The notes below the pieces were generated by a model, which was not told where the DNA came from, made no database searches, and saw only the letters and a list, made by a program, of their open reading frames with translations. From NCBI RefSeq assembly GCF_020966755.1, contig NZ_JAJKFT010000004.1:248001-312000 (forward strand): a stretch of DNA of 64,000 nt, given 5' to 3'. The translations under genes were made by a program, and so were the position numbers. Source of the stretch: Blastopirellula sediminis. Lineage in GTDB: Bacteria > Planctomycetota > Planctomycetia > Pirellulales > Pirellulaceae. Position 1 is the stretch's first letter. Each line of letters starts with the position of its first letter. Of this stretch, positions 44,998 through 53,133 are shown in pieces.

Positions 44998-46137
44998 GTG
45001 GCGCGACCAATAAAAGTTCCTGAGCTGGTTGCTCGAGAAGTAGGCGACGTCATGATTGTTGAAAAGACGAGCGAAAGAAAAAATGGGAGGTATCTGTACC
45101 TTTGCAAATGCGTCTATTGCGAAAGGGAATTCAAAGCCGTGCCAAAGGAGGTGCGAGCTGACCGGTGGATTTGCGGATGTATGCGTGGTCGTCGCACAGC
45201 TAGAATCCACCATGTGGGGAATGCTTTAGACTCGACTGAGTTATACTATCTGGCCGGTTTTTTTGACGGTGAAGGTTACATCGGAATTCAGAAGGTGTCC
45301 CGAAGTGATCGTGCTAACCGAGTGAGTTATCAGGCTCGTGCAATTATCGGACATACGAGCGTAGAATTACTAAATAAGCTACGCGAAATGACCGGACTTG
45401 GAAAAATCTTTTTTCACGGTCCTGAAACTGACCGCCGAAAAGAGAGTCACCAACTCAGCTGGACGCCCAACGATCTAAGAGCATTGTTGCCTCAGTTGCT
45501 GCCCTGTCTCTATTTGAAACGGCAACAAGCGGAATTGGTATCGAAGTATTTGTCCTTCGCGGGTCAAGTCAATCATAAAGATGCTGTCGCTGTAGCTGAA
45601 TACAACGCAAAGTGCGAGGAGATCTACGATCAAGTCAGTATCCTGAACCGCCGAGGGGAAAGCAAGGAGCCAGCAATTGCCCATTTTCCGGTGGTTCCGC
45701 TTGAGGAAAAGAAATGGCTAGCCTATCTAGCTGGCCTGATCGATGGCGAGGGGACGCTTACTATTCGAAAAAGTCATCGTGCTCATAGGCAAGGACGAGT
45801 AACGTATAATGCTATGGCCACAATTCCGAGCACGAATTATTCGTTGTTGAATCGGATTATGGGTTGGACCGGAGGTGTGATTCGCGAGAAATTGAAGCGA
45901 AGTGACAATCACAAGCAATGCTTTGAACTTCACTTAGGTCCAACCGAACTGCGTCAGATTCTGCCTGGCTTGAAGCCATTGCTTTTGTTGAAGCAATCAC
46001 AGGCGAAACTGCTTATGGAACACTTGGAAGTCGCAGGTCATTTTAATCGGAAGGATCCGAATGCCGTTGCAGACTATATGAGTGGTCGGGAAGAAGTCTA
46101 TCAACAGCTTAAGAAACTCAATAAGCGTGGCACATAG
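44998..46137 (+). CDS. duplicated LAGLIDADG homing endonuclease-like protein with Cys-rich N-terminus
   Basis: A protein of 379 aa, GTG start with GGAG 9 bases upstream. Residues 36-61 form a Cys-rich ribbon (C36-K-C38-V-Y-C41 ... C59-G-C61), like the treble-clef starts of phage HNH/AP2 endonucleases. Two LAGLIDADG motifs follow: YYLAGFFDGEG (83-93) and AYLAGLIDGEG (242-252), each keeping the acidic residue. The two halves align to the end: LLPQLLPCLYLKRQQAEL with ILPGLKPLLLLKQSQAKL, NHKDAVAVAEY with NRKDPNAVADY, and LNRRG with LNKRG. The gene is visibly richer in A+T than its neighbours, suggesting acquisition. It is free-standing between the glgC terminator and the next gene, with no intron or intein host seen. 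Confidence 0.9.
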   Translation: MARPIKVPELVAREVGDVMIVEKTSERKNGRYLYLCKCVYCEREFKAVPKEVRADRWICGCMRGRRTARIHHVGNALDSTELYYLAGFFDGEGYIGIQKVSRSDRANRVSYQARAIIGHTSVELLNKLREMTGLGKIFFHGPETDRRKESHQLSWTPNDLRALLPQLLPCLYLKRQQAELVSKYLSFAGQVNHKDAVAVAEYNAKCEEIYDQVSILNRRGESKEPAIAHFPVVPLEEKKWLAYLAGLIDGEGTLTIRKSHRAHRQGRVTYNAMATIPSTNYSLLNRIMGWTGGVIREKLKRSDNHKQCFELHLGPTELRQILPGLKPLLLLKQSQAKLLMEHLEVAGHFNRKDPNAVADYMSGREEVYQQLKKLNKRGT

Positions 46138-46210
46138 TTTTTTGAGCGGGCGACGCTTGCCCACCCGTCGCGATTTCGCTTCACGGCAATTAGCGGTGAG
46201 GAATTGAGAG

Positions 46211-46639
46211 TTGTCCAAAATCCGTTGCCAATACTGCCACGAGTACATCGATTCGTCCGACTACCCAGCGCATGAGGACGAACACCTTAAACTTCGCTCC
46301 GATGGTCAGCAGAACGAGTACGTCACGCTGCCTCCCGAAGAACGCGTCGAAGGAGATCTGGAAGGCGTGCCGACCGTTTATCTGCACACCAAGTGCGGCC
46401 ATGCGACCGGGATGCCGGATGAGATTACGCGGAGCTATTTGAAGAACCCCTATCTCTATCTTGCCGATGCGACGTTTTGTACTGGTTGCGGCAAGCATGT
46501 TCCGCTTCGCGAATGCGTCTGGACCGAGACCGGCGAAGATTTGCAGTCGCACATTGACCGGCTGCGGGCGGAGAAGCCAGAGCTCCGCCCGGGGATATTT
46601 ATGCGAATGCTTGTCGCGGTGGTGAAGATGTTTCAGTAG
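46211..46639 (+). CDS. small Cys-rich protein of unknown function
   Basis: A protein of 142 aa with a TTG start preceded by a GAGG-containing leader. The N-terminus is a possible zinc finger (IRCQYCHEYIDSSDYPAHEDEH, C2H2-like spacing; the motif spans residues 4-25), and CTGCGKHVPLREC gives a second CxxC-type site. Y-L-H-T-KCGHATGMPDE has another Cys/His pair. There is no signal peptide or membrane helix. The family is not recognised. It is probably metal-binding and cytosolic, convergent with the kinase-FGE gene. Confidence 0.7.
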   Translation: MSKIRCQYCHEYIDSSDYPAHEDEHLKLRSDGQQNEYVTLPPEERVEGDLEGVPTVYLHTKCGHATGMPDEITRSYLKNPYLYLADATFCTGCGKHVPLRECVWTETGEDLQSHIDRLRAEKPELRPGIFMRMLVAVVKMFQ

Positions 46640-46645
46640 CGCTGG

Positions 46646-49189
46646 CTACTCTTTCTCTTCGGCCTTGGGCGCCGCGGTCAGTTTCGCCTGGATCGTTTCT
46701 TCGGGGATATCGGCGATCACGCGGATGCCGACCGCGAGCCAAGGGTTGCTGGCTCGTCGCTCGAAACGCGAAGCCGAGCGGCAGCCGCTGTTGTTGGCCC
46801 AGTCGTTGGAGAAGCGATAGCCGCCGAAGCACGATCCGCCGCGGATGATTTGCTTTTCGCCGCCGACGACTCCCAGCGGATCAACCGTGTCTGCGTCGCG
46901 ATAGTTGTAGAACGCGTCCTGGCACCATTCAAAGACGTTGCCATGCATGTCGCACAGCCCGAACGGATTGGGGAGCCGGTCGCCGATGTCTTGAGGCCAA
47001 GAGACGTTAACGACGGCATGATCTGCAAGCGAAGCTTCATCGTTGCCGGTCGACCAGTAGGTGGTCGTTCCGGCGCGGGCGGCGTATTCCCACTGCGCTT
47101 CGGTTGGAATCGAATAGGTCCAACCGGGCTCGATTTGCGACAGCCACTCGCAGCACTTGTTGGCGTCGTTCCAGGTGACGTTGACGACGGGCGATTGCGA
47201 TCCCTGCGGGTACTTGCCGGCTTGTCGCCAGTTCTTGGTCGGGTCTAATTGCGGCACGCCGGGCGTCGGGAGCCAGGCGCCTTTGCCGTTCGCTTCCGGC
47301 TCGGTCTGGTAGTCGGTCTCGGTGACGAAGACGCGAAACTGCTCGGTCCTCATTTCGTTCTTGCTCATGTAAAACGGGCGAGTGATTTTCACGGTTCGCT
47401 GAGGTCCTTCCAGGCTGATCCAGGCCAGGTCATGTCTGCGGAGACCATCTTTGACCGCTTTGTCGCGCAGCTGGGCGATTTCCTCTTCGGTGGAGCCCAT
47501 CAGGTATTCGCCGGGGGGAATCAGGATCATGGTCATAGAGACGTCGAGCCCCCGTTTGTCGCGACCGAGCATGATTTGCTTTTCGACCGGCAAGCCGAGG
47601 TAATTGGCCCAGGCTTGTTGGTACTTATGGGCTTGGTCGCTGTCGAATGGAGGGATGGCCATTGCGGGAGCGTCAGCAGGCCACTCGATCGATTGGGGAC
47701 GAGGAGCCGGCATGACGGTGGTCTCCACCACTTTCTTGGCCGGTTCCTCGGTCGAAGGTTGTTGGGGAAGTTCGGCGGCGGACTTTACTGTGGCGACTTT
47801 GACTTCGTCGGCCAGAGCTTCTTCGTCGGCGGTGAAGAGGTGAGTGATGTTGGTGACGCCGGAGAACTCGGCGACGCCAAGGAAAATCAAGGCAATCACG
47901 ATGAGGGCCGCGACTTTGGCGAGCGGTTGACGCCAGACAGGTTGCGGCCGGCGACGCGGCTCTGTTGGGGCAGGCTGTCCAGTGGTTTGTGAGCCGCCGT
48001 TGATTGGGAACGCAACGGTCGGTGTGCGGCCGGCTTCAAGATCGGCCAGGCATTTCTCCAGCACTCCGCTGACCTCTTTCGCCGATTCGAAGCGGTCTTC
48101 GGGCAGCTTGGCGTGGAGGTGATCGATCAACGCACACATCCATTGCGGAACTTCCGGCAGGATCTCCTGGATCGGCCGCGGCGTGTCTTCGACGACGCGT
48201 TTGAGGACCGCGACGGTCGAAGGGGCGCGAAACGGAGGTCGGCCGCTCAGCATCTGATAGAGGACGCTGCCGAAGCTGAAGAGGTCGGCCCGTTGGTCCA
48301 GTTTTTTGCCGAGCGCTTGTTCGGGCGCCATGTACATCGGCGTGCCGGCGATGACGCCGCTTTGCGTCATGCTGGCGTCGTCCGCCGTGCGGGCCAGACC
48401 GAAGTCGGTGATCTTGACCCGATCGTCGATCCCATGTTCCAGCAAGATATTGCCGGGCTTGATGTCGCGATGAATGAGTCCTTGCTCGTGTGCGGCGGCG
48501 AGACCGTCGGCGATTTGCTTGCCCAGTTTCAGCACATGCGGCAGATCGAGCGGCCCTTGCGAGTCAAGTTGTTGCTGGAGCGTCTTGCCGGGGATGTATT
48601 CCATGACGAGGTATGGAATCGGCTCGTCTTCGACCGCGTAGATGGCGACGACGTTTTCGTGGCGAACGGCGGCCGAAGTGCGGGCCTCCCGCAGGAATCG
48701 CTTGCGAGCGGGGGAAGTCGCGGCCATTTGCGGAGCGAGCACCTTGATCGCGACGACCCGCTGCAGCTTTTCATCGAAAGCGCGGAGTACGGTACCAAAC
48801 GCGCCGCGGCCAATCACTTCCAGGATCTCGTAATGCCCCAAACGTCCTAGCGATTCAGGATTGTCAGAAGGGAGGAGGTAGCTGAGATCGGTCGGCTGCG
48901 AAGATTTGTGCTGCACGTGTTGTTGTCCTTGGAGACTGGCGTCATCGTCGCAGGTCGACCCTTCGTCGGGGAGAATCGTGGCGTCAATGTCGGCGTCGCT
49001 GATCGCACGAACCGCCGCTTCCAGCGGGGGATGCTCCAGGAAACTGCCGGCAATCTCAGCATGTCGCAACAAGCTTTCGACGCCGACGCGTAGCTCGTGA
49101 TCGTCGCCGCAGGCTTCGTCCAGGAAGCGGGCACGCTCTTCCGGCGATTGGATGGCGATCGCTTGTGCGAATAGGGATTCTTCGTTCAT
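46646..49189 (-). CDS. Ser/Thr protein kinase fused to FGE/sulfatase-modifying-factor domain
   Basis: A protein of 847 aa. The kinase domain (about 118-395) is complete: IGRGAFGTVLRAF, VAIKVL, HRDIKPGNILL, DFGLART, GTPMYMAPEQ. A membrane helix follows (about 438-457, VAALIVIALIFLGVAEF). The extracytoplasmic C-terminal third is an SUMF1/FGE-type domain: IPPGEYLMGSTEEEI, YSIPTEAQWEYAARAGTTT, NPFGLCDMHGNVFEWCQD and IIRGGSCFGG. The oxygenase cysteine pair of true FGE was not established, so this domain is more likely a ligand-binding sensor of the same fold. An ECF sigma factor gene lies 122 bp upstream, a planctomycete pairing that suggests a signalling cascade. Confidence 0.93.
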   Translation of the reverse strand: MNEESLFAQAIAIQSPEERARFLDEACGDDHELRVGVESLLRHAEIAGSFLEHPPLEAAVRAISDADIDATILPDEGSTCDDDASLQGQQHVQHKSSQPTDLSYLLPSDNPESLGRLGHYEILEVIGRGAFGTVLRAFDEKLQRVVAIKVLAPQMAATSPARKRFLREARTSAAVRHENVVAIYAVEDEPIPYLVMEYIPGKTLQQQLDSQGPLDLPHVLKLGKQIADGLAAAHEQGLIHRDIKPGNILLEHGIDDRVKITDFGLARTADDASMTQSGVIAGTPMYMAPEQALGKKLDQRADLFSFGSVLYQMLSGRPPFRAPSTVAVLKRVVEDTPRPIQEILPEVPQWMCALIDHLHAKLPEDRFESAKEVSGVLEKCLADLEAGRTPTVAFPINGGSQTTGQPAPTEPRRRPQPVWRQPLAKVAALIVIALIFLGVAEFSGVTNITHLFTADEEALADEVKVATVKSAAELPQQPSTEEPAKKVVETTVMPAPRPQSIEWPADAPAMAIPPFDSDQAHKYQQAWANYLGLPVEKQIMLGRDKRGLDVSMTMILIPPGEYLMGSTEEEIAQLRDKAVKDGLRRHDLAWISLEGPQRTVKITRPFYMSKNEMRTEQFRVFVTETDYQTEPEANGKGAWLPTPGVPQLDPTKNWRQAGKYPQGSQSPVVNVTWNDANKCCEWLSQIEPGWTYSIPTEAQWEYAARAGTTTYWSTGNDEASLADHAVVNVSWPQDIGDRLPNPFGLCDMHGNVFEWCQDAFYNYRDADTVDPLGVVGGEKQIIRGGSCFGGYRFSNDWANNSGCRSASRFERRASNPWLAVGIRVIADIPEETIQAKLTAAPKAEEKE

Positions 49190-49311
49190 GGCTGGTACTC
49201 GATGACAAGTGGCGAAGTCGTATCACAGGGCAATGCGATCTTCGGCGGGAAAACCCCTCACGGGATTTCCAACTTTTTTCCAAATTGTTTCAGCCCGAGG
49301 AGTCTGCGGGG

Positions 49312-49860
49312 CTAACCGAGTTCGCGGAGCAGCCAGACGCGGGCGAAAGTCCAGTCCCGCTCTGCAGTTGCCAGAGAGATTCCCAGGGTATCGGCCGCCT
49401 CCTGTACGGTGAGGCCGGCAAAGTAACGAAGTTTGACGAGGGACGCTTTTCGCTCATCCGTTTGCTCGAGCCGCGTCAGCGCTTCATCGAGCGCCAGCAC
49501 GTCGATTTCTCGATCGTTGGAGGTGAGGTCCGGATCGAGATCGACCCGCTGCACCTCTCCACCGTGACGGATTCGCTTTTTACGACGAGCCGATTCGACC
49601 AGGATGCGGCGCATCGCTTCGGCGGCGGCGGCGAAGAAATGGCCGCGCGAATCCCACTTGGGCGCCTTTTCGACATCGACCAGCCGAATGTAGGCGTCAT
49701 GCACGAGCGCCGTCGCTTGCAGCGTGTGGCAATTGTTCTCGTGCGAAAGCTTGGCGGCGGCGAGCTTGCGGAGCTCTTCGTAGACCAGCGGCAGCAATTG
49801 ATCTGCAGCCGATTGGTCTCCGTGCTCAATCTGGAAGAGAATCTGCGTGACGTCGTTCAT
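49312..49860 (-). CDS. ECF RNA polymerase sigma factor (planctomycete TIGR02999 type)
   Basis: A protein of 182 aa from MNDVTQILFQIEHGD; a longer frame upstream is rejected because the family starts here. Region 2 is visible as LLPLVYEELRKLAAAKL ... TLQATALVHDAYIRLV, and region 4 as RYFAGLTVQEAADTLGISLATAERDW with its helix-turn-helix. YEELR...A and ALVHEAYLRL-like segments are diagnostic for the sigma-70 subgroup common in planctomycetes. There is no anti-sigma gene. The membrane kinase encoded 122 bp downstream is the likely regulator, perhaps through phosphorylation. Confidence 0.93.
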   Translation of the reverse strand: MNDVTQILFQIEHGDQSAADQLLPLVYEELRKLAAAKLSHENNCHTLQATALVHDAYIRLVDVEKAPKWDSRGHFFAAAAEAMRRILVESARRKKRIRHGGEVQRVDLDPDLTSNDREIDVLALDEALTRLEQTDERKASLVKLRYFAGLTVQEAADTLGISLATAERDWTFARVWLLRELG

Positions 49861-49975
49861 ATCGGACCAGCATACGAGCGAGTGCGGTCCGATGCCATAA
49901 GGAAAGAGCGGAGATTGCGATCGTGAGCTAGCTCTTTCTTTCAGCACGAAAAACAAGAGCTGTGCGGTGGCAGTT

Positions 49976-51346
49976 TTAGTTCGCTTCTTCGCCGAGATAC
50001 TTGCCGTAGTAATAACGGAACTGATGGTAACTGAGACCAAGTTGCCGTGCGGCGGCGGCCTGGTTGTTACGCGATTGGGCCAGCGCGTCTTCCAGCATCA
50101 TGCGGCCGAAGTTGTCTAGGCGATCTTTGAAGCTGCCGCCGGGAACTTCGATCTGCGTGTTGGCGAGCATGCCGATGTCGTCGGGCGTGATCTCGTCGGT
50201 GGTGTCGCGATAGGCGGCTCGTTCGATGATGTTCTTCAGTTCGCGGACGTTGCCCGGGAATTGGTAACGCCGCAAGACGTCGATCGCCGAGCGGGAGAGA
50301 CGCTTGCCGGCGAAGAGGGGGATTTCTCGAGCAAACTGGTCGAGGAAGTGCTGTGCGAGGACTTCGATATCTCCTTCGCGACCTCGCAGCGGCGGGACTT
50401 CGATGACTTCAAAGGCCAAGCGATCGTAGAGGTCGCTGAGGAATTCTCCTTCCTGGATTCGCTTCCGCAGATCGACGTTGGTCGCCGCGATGATCCGCGC
50501 TGACGTGATCAGTTCTTTCTGGCCGCCGACGCGATTGTAGGTGCCGTATTCGACGACGCGGAGAATCTTTCGCTGAAACGGAAGCGACATGTGGCCGATC
50601 TCGTCGAGGACGAGCGTGCCGCCATGCGCCAGTCCGAACTTGCCGTCGCGCGTTTGATCGGCGCCGGTAAACGCGCCGCGCTCGTGACCGAACAGTTCGC
50701 TTTCGAGCAACTCCGTCGAGAACGCCGCGCAGTTGACGGTAACGATCGGCCGCAGATGATCTCCTTGGGCGAAGTGTATCGCGCGGGCGATCACCTCTTT
50801 GCCGGTTCCTCGTTCACCGACGATCAGCACCGGACGAGGAACGCGGGCGACCATCTGCACGCGCTCGACGATCGCTTGGATTTGCGGCGACTGGCCGATG
50901 ATCTGGCAGCGAAATTGGAGGTCCTTTTGGAGCTCGGTATTCTGGGCGTCTAGGGTGCGGGCTTCGCGCAGCACTTCAAGCAAGTAGCCCATCTTGCCCA
51001 ACAACGTCGCCACGCGGGCGGTCAGCTGTGGGCCGCGCACCAAAAAGTCGTTGGCGCCCATGCCGATTGCGGAGGCGGCCGTTTCGACGCTTCCTTGATC
51101 GGCGGCGATCACGATGAGCGCGGTTGTCGATAACTCGCGCATCGCGCCAACCAGGCCGACGCTCGCGCGGCGTCCATGAATCACAAAGAGGCTATCGTCC
51201 GCTTTGCTGCGAAGTTCGCCGAGCAAATCGTCGTCGTCCCGCACAATCTGGACTTTGCTACCGGGCGCCGCATCGCAAAACGACGAGCGCAGGTCCTCCA
51301 GTGGGTCGTGAGCGGGGGCCAGGATGGTGATTTTTGCGATCTGCAT
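49976..51346 (-). CDS. sigma54-dependent transcriptional activator (NtrC-type)
   Basis: A protein of 456 aa from MQIAKITILAPAHDP. The N-terminal 120 residues have receiver-like strands but no recognisable phosphoacceptor Asp after the third strand (SLFVIHGRRASVG), so it is a pseudo-receiver. The AAA+ core has Walker A GERGTGKE, the sigma54-contact loop GAFTGA in ELFGHERGAFTGADQ, Walker B GTLVLDEIGH and the arginine-finger region NVRELKNIIERAAY. The C-terminal Fis-type helix-turn-helix is MLEDALAQSRNNQAAAARQLGL. It is divergent from the SPFH gene, whose upstream region carries a sigma54 promoter and inverted repeats, so that gene is the likely target. Confidence 0.93.
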   Translation of the reverse strand: MQIAKITILAPAHDPLEDLRSSFCDAAPGSKVQIVRDDDDLLGELRSKADDSLFVIHGRRASVGLVGAMRELSTTALIVIAADQGSVETAASAIGMGANDFLVRGPQLTARVATLLGKMGYLLEVLREARTLDAQNTELQKDLQFRCQIIGQSPQIQAIVERVQMVARVPRPVLIVGERGTGKEVIARAIHFAQGDHLRPIVTVNCAAFSTELLESELFGHERGAFTGADQTRDGKFGLAHGGTLVLDEIGHMSLPFQRKILRVVEYGTYNRVGGQKELITSARIIAATNVDLRKRIQEGEFLSDLYDRLAFEVIEVPPLRGREGDIEVLAQHFLDQFAREIPLFAGKRLSRSAIDVLRRYQFPGNVRELKNIIERAAYRDTTDEITPDDIGMLANTQIEVPGGSFKDRLDNFGRMMLEDALAQSRNNQAAAARQLGLSYHQFRYYYGKYLGEEAN

Positions 51347-51370
51347 GACTCTGATCGTACCGGCCGATGT

Positions 51371-51402
51371 GAGACTTTTCACTACATCTAGTGAAAAGTC
51401 TC
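51371..51402. promoter_or_regulatory. perfect 14-bp inverted repeat, likely activator binding site
   Basis: GAGACTTTTCACTA and its exact reverse complement surround CATC. It lies 24 bp upstream of the regulator ATG and about 70 bp upstream of the -24 element of the SPFH promoter, so it can act as enhancer for one gene and autoregulatory operator for the other. The inner half-site TTTCACTA recurs near 51459-51466. Confidence 0.72.
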
Positions 51403-51452
51403 AGGTTTGAATGGGAGGATGTTTGTCGTATCTCCTTATTAGGTAGTGGGTT

Positions 51453-51464
51453 GTGAAATTTCAC
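51453..51464. promoter_or_regulatory. second operator-like palindrome
   Basis: GTGAAATTTCAC, a perfect 12-bp palindrome, shares the TTTCAC/GTGAAA half-sites with the longer inverted repeat 50 bp upstream. Eight bases separate it from the -24 GG of the sigma54 promoter. Confidence 0.55.
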
Positions 51465-51470
51465 TAAATT

Positions 51471-51487
51471 CGGCATGGTCTGTGCAA
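51471..51487 (+). promoter_or_regulatory. sigma54 (-24/-12) promoter of the SPFH gene
   Basis: CGGCATGGTCTGTGCAA matches the consensus TGGCAC-N5-TTGCA with the invariant GG (51472-51473) and GC (51484-51485) exactly 10 bases apart. The start of transcription would fall near 51497, about 33 bases before the ATG, and TTGGAG provides a ribosome site. The presence of a divergent sigma54 activator gene supports it. Confidence 0.7.
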
Positions 51488-51529
51488 ATGAGAGGGGGAA
51501 CGTCACTCCCTACCCTTTGGAGATTGTCA

Positions 51530-52891
51530 ATGAACAAGGAATTGAGCGGGAATCAGATGATTCTGCGACGTGCACTCATCGTGGCGGGGATCGCCGGGTG
51601 CGCCGTCGCGGCCGACACGATGGTCGAGAATTTCGTCTGGCCTGCCGTCGCCGGTCCGCTGGCGATTCACCAGTTCGATTCGCCCGGTTGGTCGCAGACG
51701 TTGCAGACGGCGACCGCCCTGCATGCGATCTTTCCGGTCGCGCTGGGGAGCATGGTTTTGTGCGCCGCCGTAGTGTTGATCGGCCCGCTGTTTGTGAGCG
51801 GTCGCTGCGAAGAGTGCGGCGCGAAGCGCAAGATGTCGTCTGCGTCGAAGCGGGGCTTGTTGGCCTTTGCGGCCACGGCGCTGCTCGTGGCGACGTCGAC
51901 CGGTTGCCGTCCGTTTGACGCGCCGGAGTTTGCGGAGATCGATACTTCGGAGACGGGCTTCTTGATTCCGCTGGAAGGGGCGACCGACGAGCAAGTCACT
52001 TTCGAGTCGGAGTCGTACTTGGACCAGCGGAAGGTCGCGACGAAACGCGTGCAGGTTCCTCACCGTTGGGTGCAGACCGGTCGCATGTACTTCACCGGCG
52101 ATTGGATGGATACGGTCCGTTTGATCAAGGTTGATCGTTCGCCGGTCACGCGTGAGTGGACGGCCGACTCCGCGAGCGGCACCAGGAACGCGAACGAAGC
52201 GATCTGGATCGAAAGCAAAGATTCGGTCGGCTTCTCGGTCGGGTTTAACTGCACCGCGTTTATCGAAGAGGAGGATACCGCCCGGTTCCTGTACATGTAC
52301 CGCAGCCGTTCGCTGGCCGACATGATGGACTCGGAAGTGCGCGCTCGCATTCAAGCGGTCGCGGCGGAAACGGCGGCGCGGTACGACCTGGACGAACTAC
52401 GTTCGCGCAAACAGGAGATGGTCGACGACGTCCGAACCGACGTGATTAAGTTCTTCAAGGAACGCGGGATTACCGTCACCACGATCGGCATGTTCGGCGG
52501 CTTCACCTATCAGAATCCGAAGATTCAGGAAGCGATCGACGAAACGTTCGTCGCGCAGCAAAAGAAGGTGGTCAACATGGCGCTGTTCGACGCGCAGCAG
52601 AAGGAGAACGAACGGATCGAACTCGCGGCCGAAGGTCAAGCGAACACGGCGCGAACCGTGGCGCAAGGGGAAGCGGACGCGATTCGCGAATTGGCCGAAG
52701 CGACCCGCGAGGCTCAGTCGGATCCGTTGTTCGTGCAACTCAAGCAGTTGGAAGTGGAGAAGGAGAGAATCGAAAAGTGGAACGGAGAGTATCCGACCTA
52801 CTTGTTGCAAATGGGCGCCGGCGGCGAATCCCCCAACATGATGTTGGAACTGCCGGCTCAAAGCTCCAGCGTCGCGACGCGAAGCAACTAG
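51530..52891 (+). CDS. SPFH/band-7 domain membrane protein
   Basis: A protein of 453 aa from MNKELSGNQMILRRAL. Two membrane helices (about 12-30 and 60-85), a CEECGAKRK CxxC site (about 90) and a third hydrophobic stretch ending LLVATSTGC (about 110-125) precede the SPFH domain (about 130-330: TGFLIPLEGATDEQVTFES, RSLADMMDSEVRARIQAV, FFKERGITVTTIGMFGGF). An Ala/Glu/Gln coiled coil follows (AQQKENERIELAAEGQANTA), as in prohibitins and flotillins, which form membrane microdomain scaffolds. A sigma54 promoter and operators upstream suggest stress- or signal-induced expression by the divergent activator. A GC-rich hairpin lies downstream. Confidence 0.88.
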   Translation: MNKELSGNQMILRRALIVAGIAGCAVAADTMVENFVWPAVAGPLAIHQFDSPGWSQTLQTATALHAIFPVALGSMVLCAAVVLIGPLFVSGRCEECGAKRKMSSASKRGLLAFAATALLVATSTGCRPFDAPEFAEIDTSETGFLIPLEGATDEQVTFESESYLDQRKVATKRVQVPHRWVQTGRMYFTGDWMDTVRLIKVDRSPVTREWTADSASGTRNANEAIWIESKDSVGFSVGFNCTAFIEEEDTARFLYMYRSRSLADMMDSEVRARIQAVAAETAARYDLDELRSRKQEMVDDVRTDVIKFFKERGITVTTIGMFGGFTYQNPKIQEAIDETFVAQQKKVVNMALFDAQQKENERIELAAEGQANTARTVAQGEADAIRELAEATREAQSDPLFVQLKQLEVEKERIEKWNGEYPTYLLQMGAGGESPNMMLELPAQSSSVATRSN

Positions 52892-52914
52892 ACGTCTGAC
52901 ATGATCATCACCCA

Positions 52915-52943
52915 GCGGCCCGCACAACGATTGTGCGGGCCGC
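52915..52943 (+). terminator. GC-rich hairpin after the SPFH gene
   Basis: A perfect 13-bp stem GCGGCCCGCACAA/TTGTGCGGGCCGC with a CGA loop lies 24 bp after the stop. It lacks a clear T run (ATCTGTTG follows), so termination is probable from stem strength and position but not certain. Confidence 0.55.
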
Positions 52944-53133
52944 ATCTGTTGAAGTGGGGGGGGCGATTCCCTGCGTTGGTGGCGCCTGACGACGCAAAGT
53001 TGAGCTGTCGTGCGAAAATGGCGACTCTCAAGATACCTAGGGGAGCGATCGGAGTCGCTTTCGCAAAATCGCCGCCGGTCGAGTAAACTGGGGCGAAAGA
53101 CGCGGTACTCTCCAACCCCCAAACGCTATCGTC

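Noticed and set aside
44888-46210. Group I intron or intein around the LAGLIDADG gene
   Set aside because: No P3/P7-like core or split host gene was found by eye; the gene lies cleanly between glgC's terminator and the next start.
49861-50040. 60-codon N-terminal extension of the ECF sigma factor
   Set aside because: It overlaps the end of the sigma54 activator gene and is not part of the sigma family; MNDVTQIL is the usual start.
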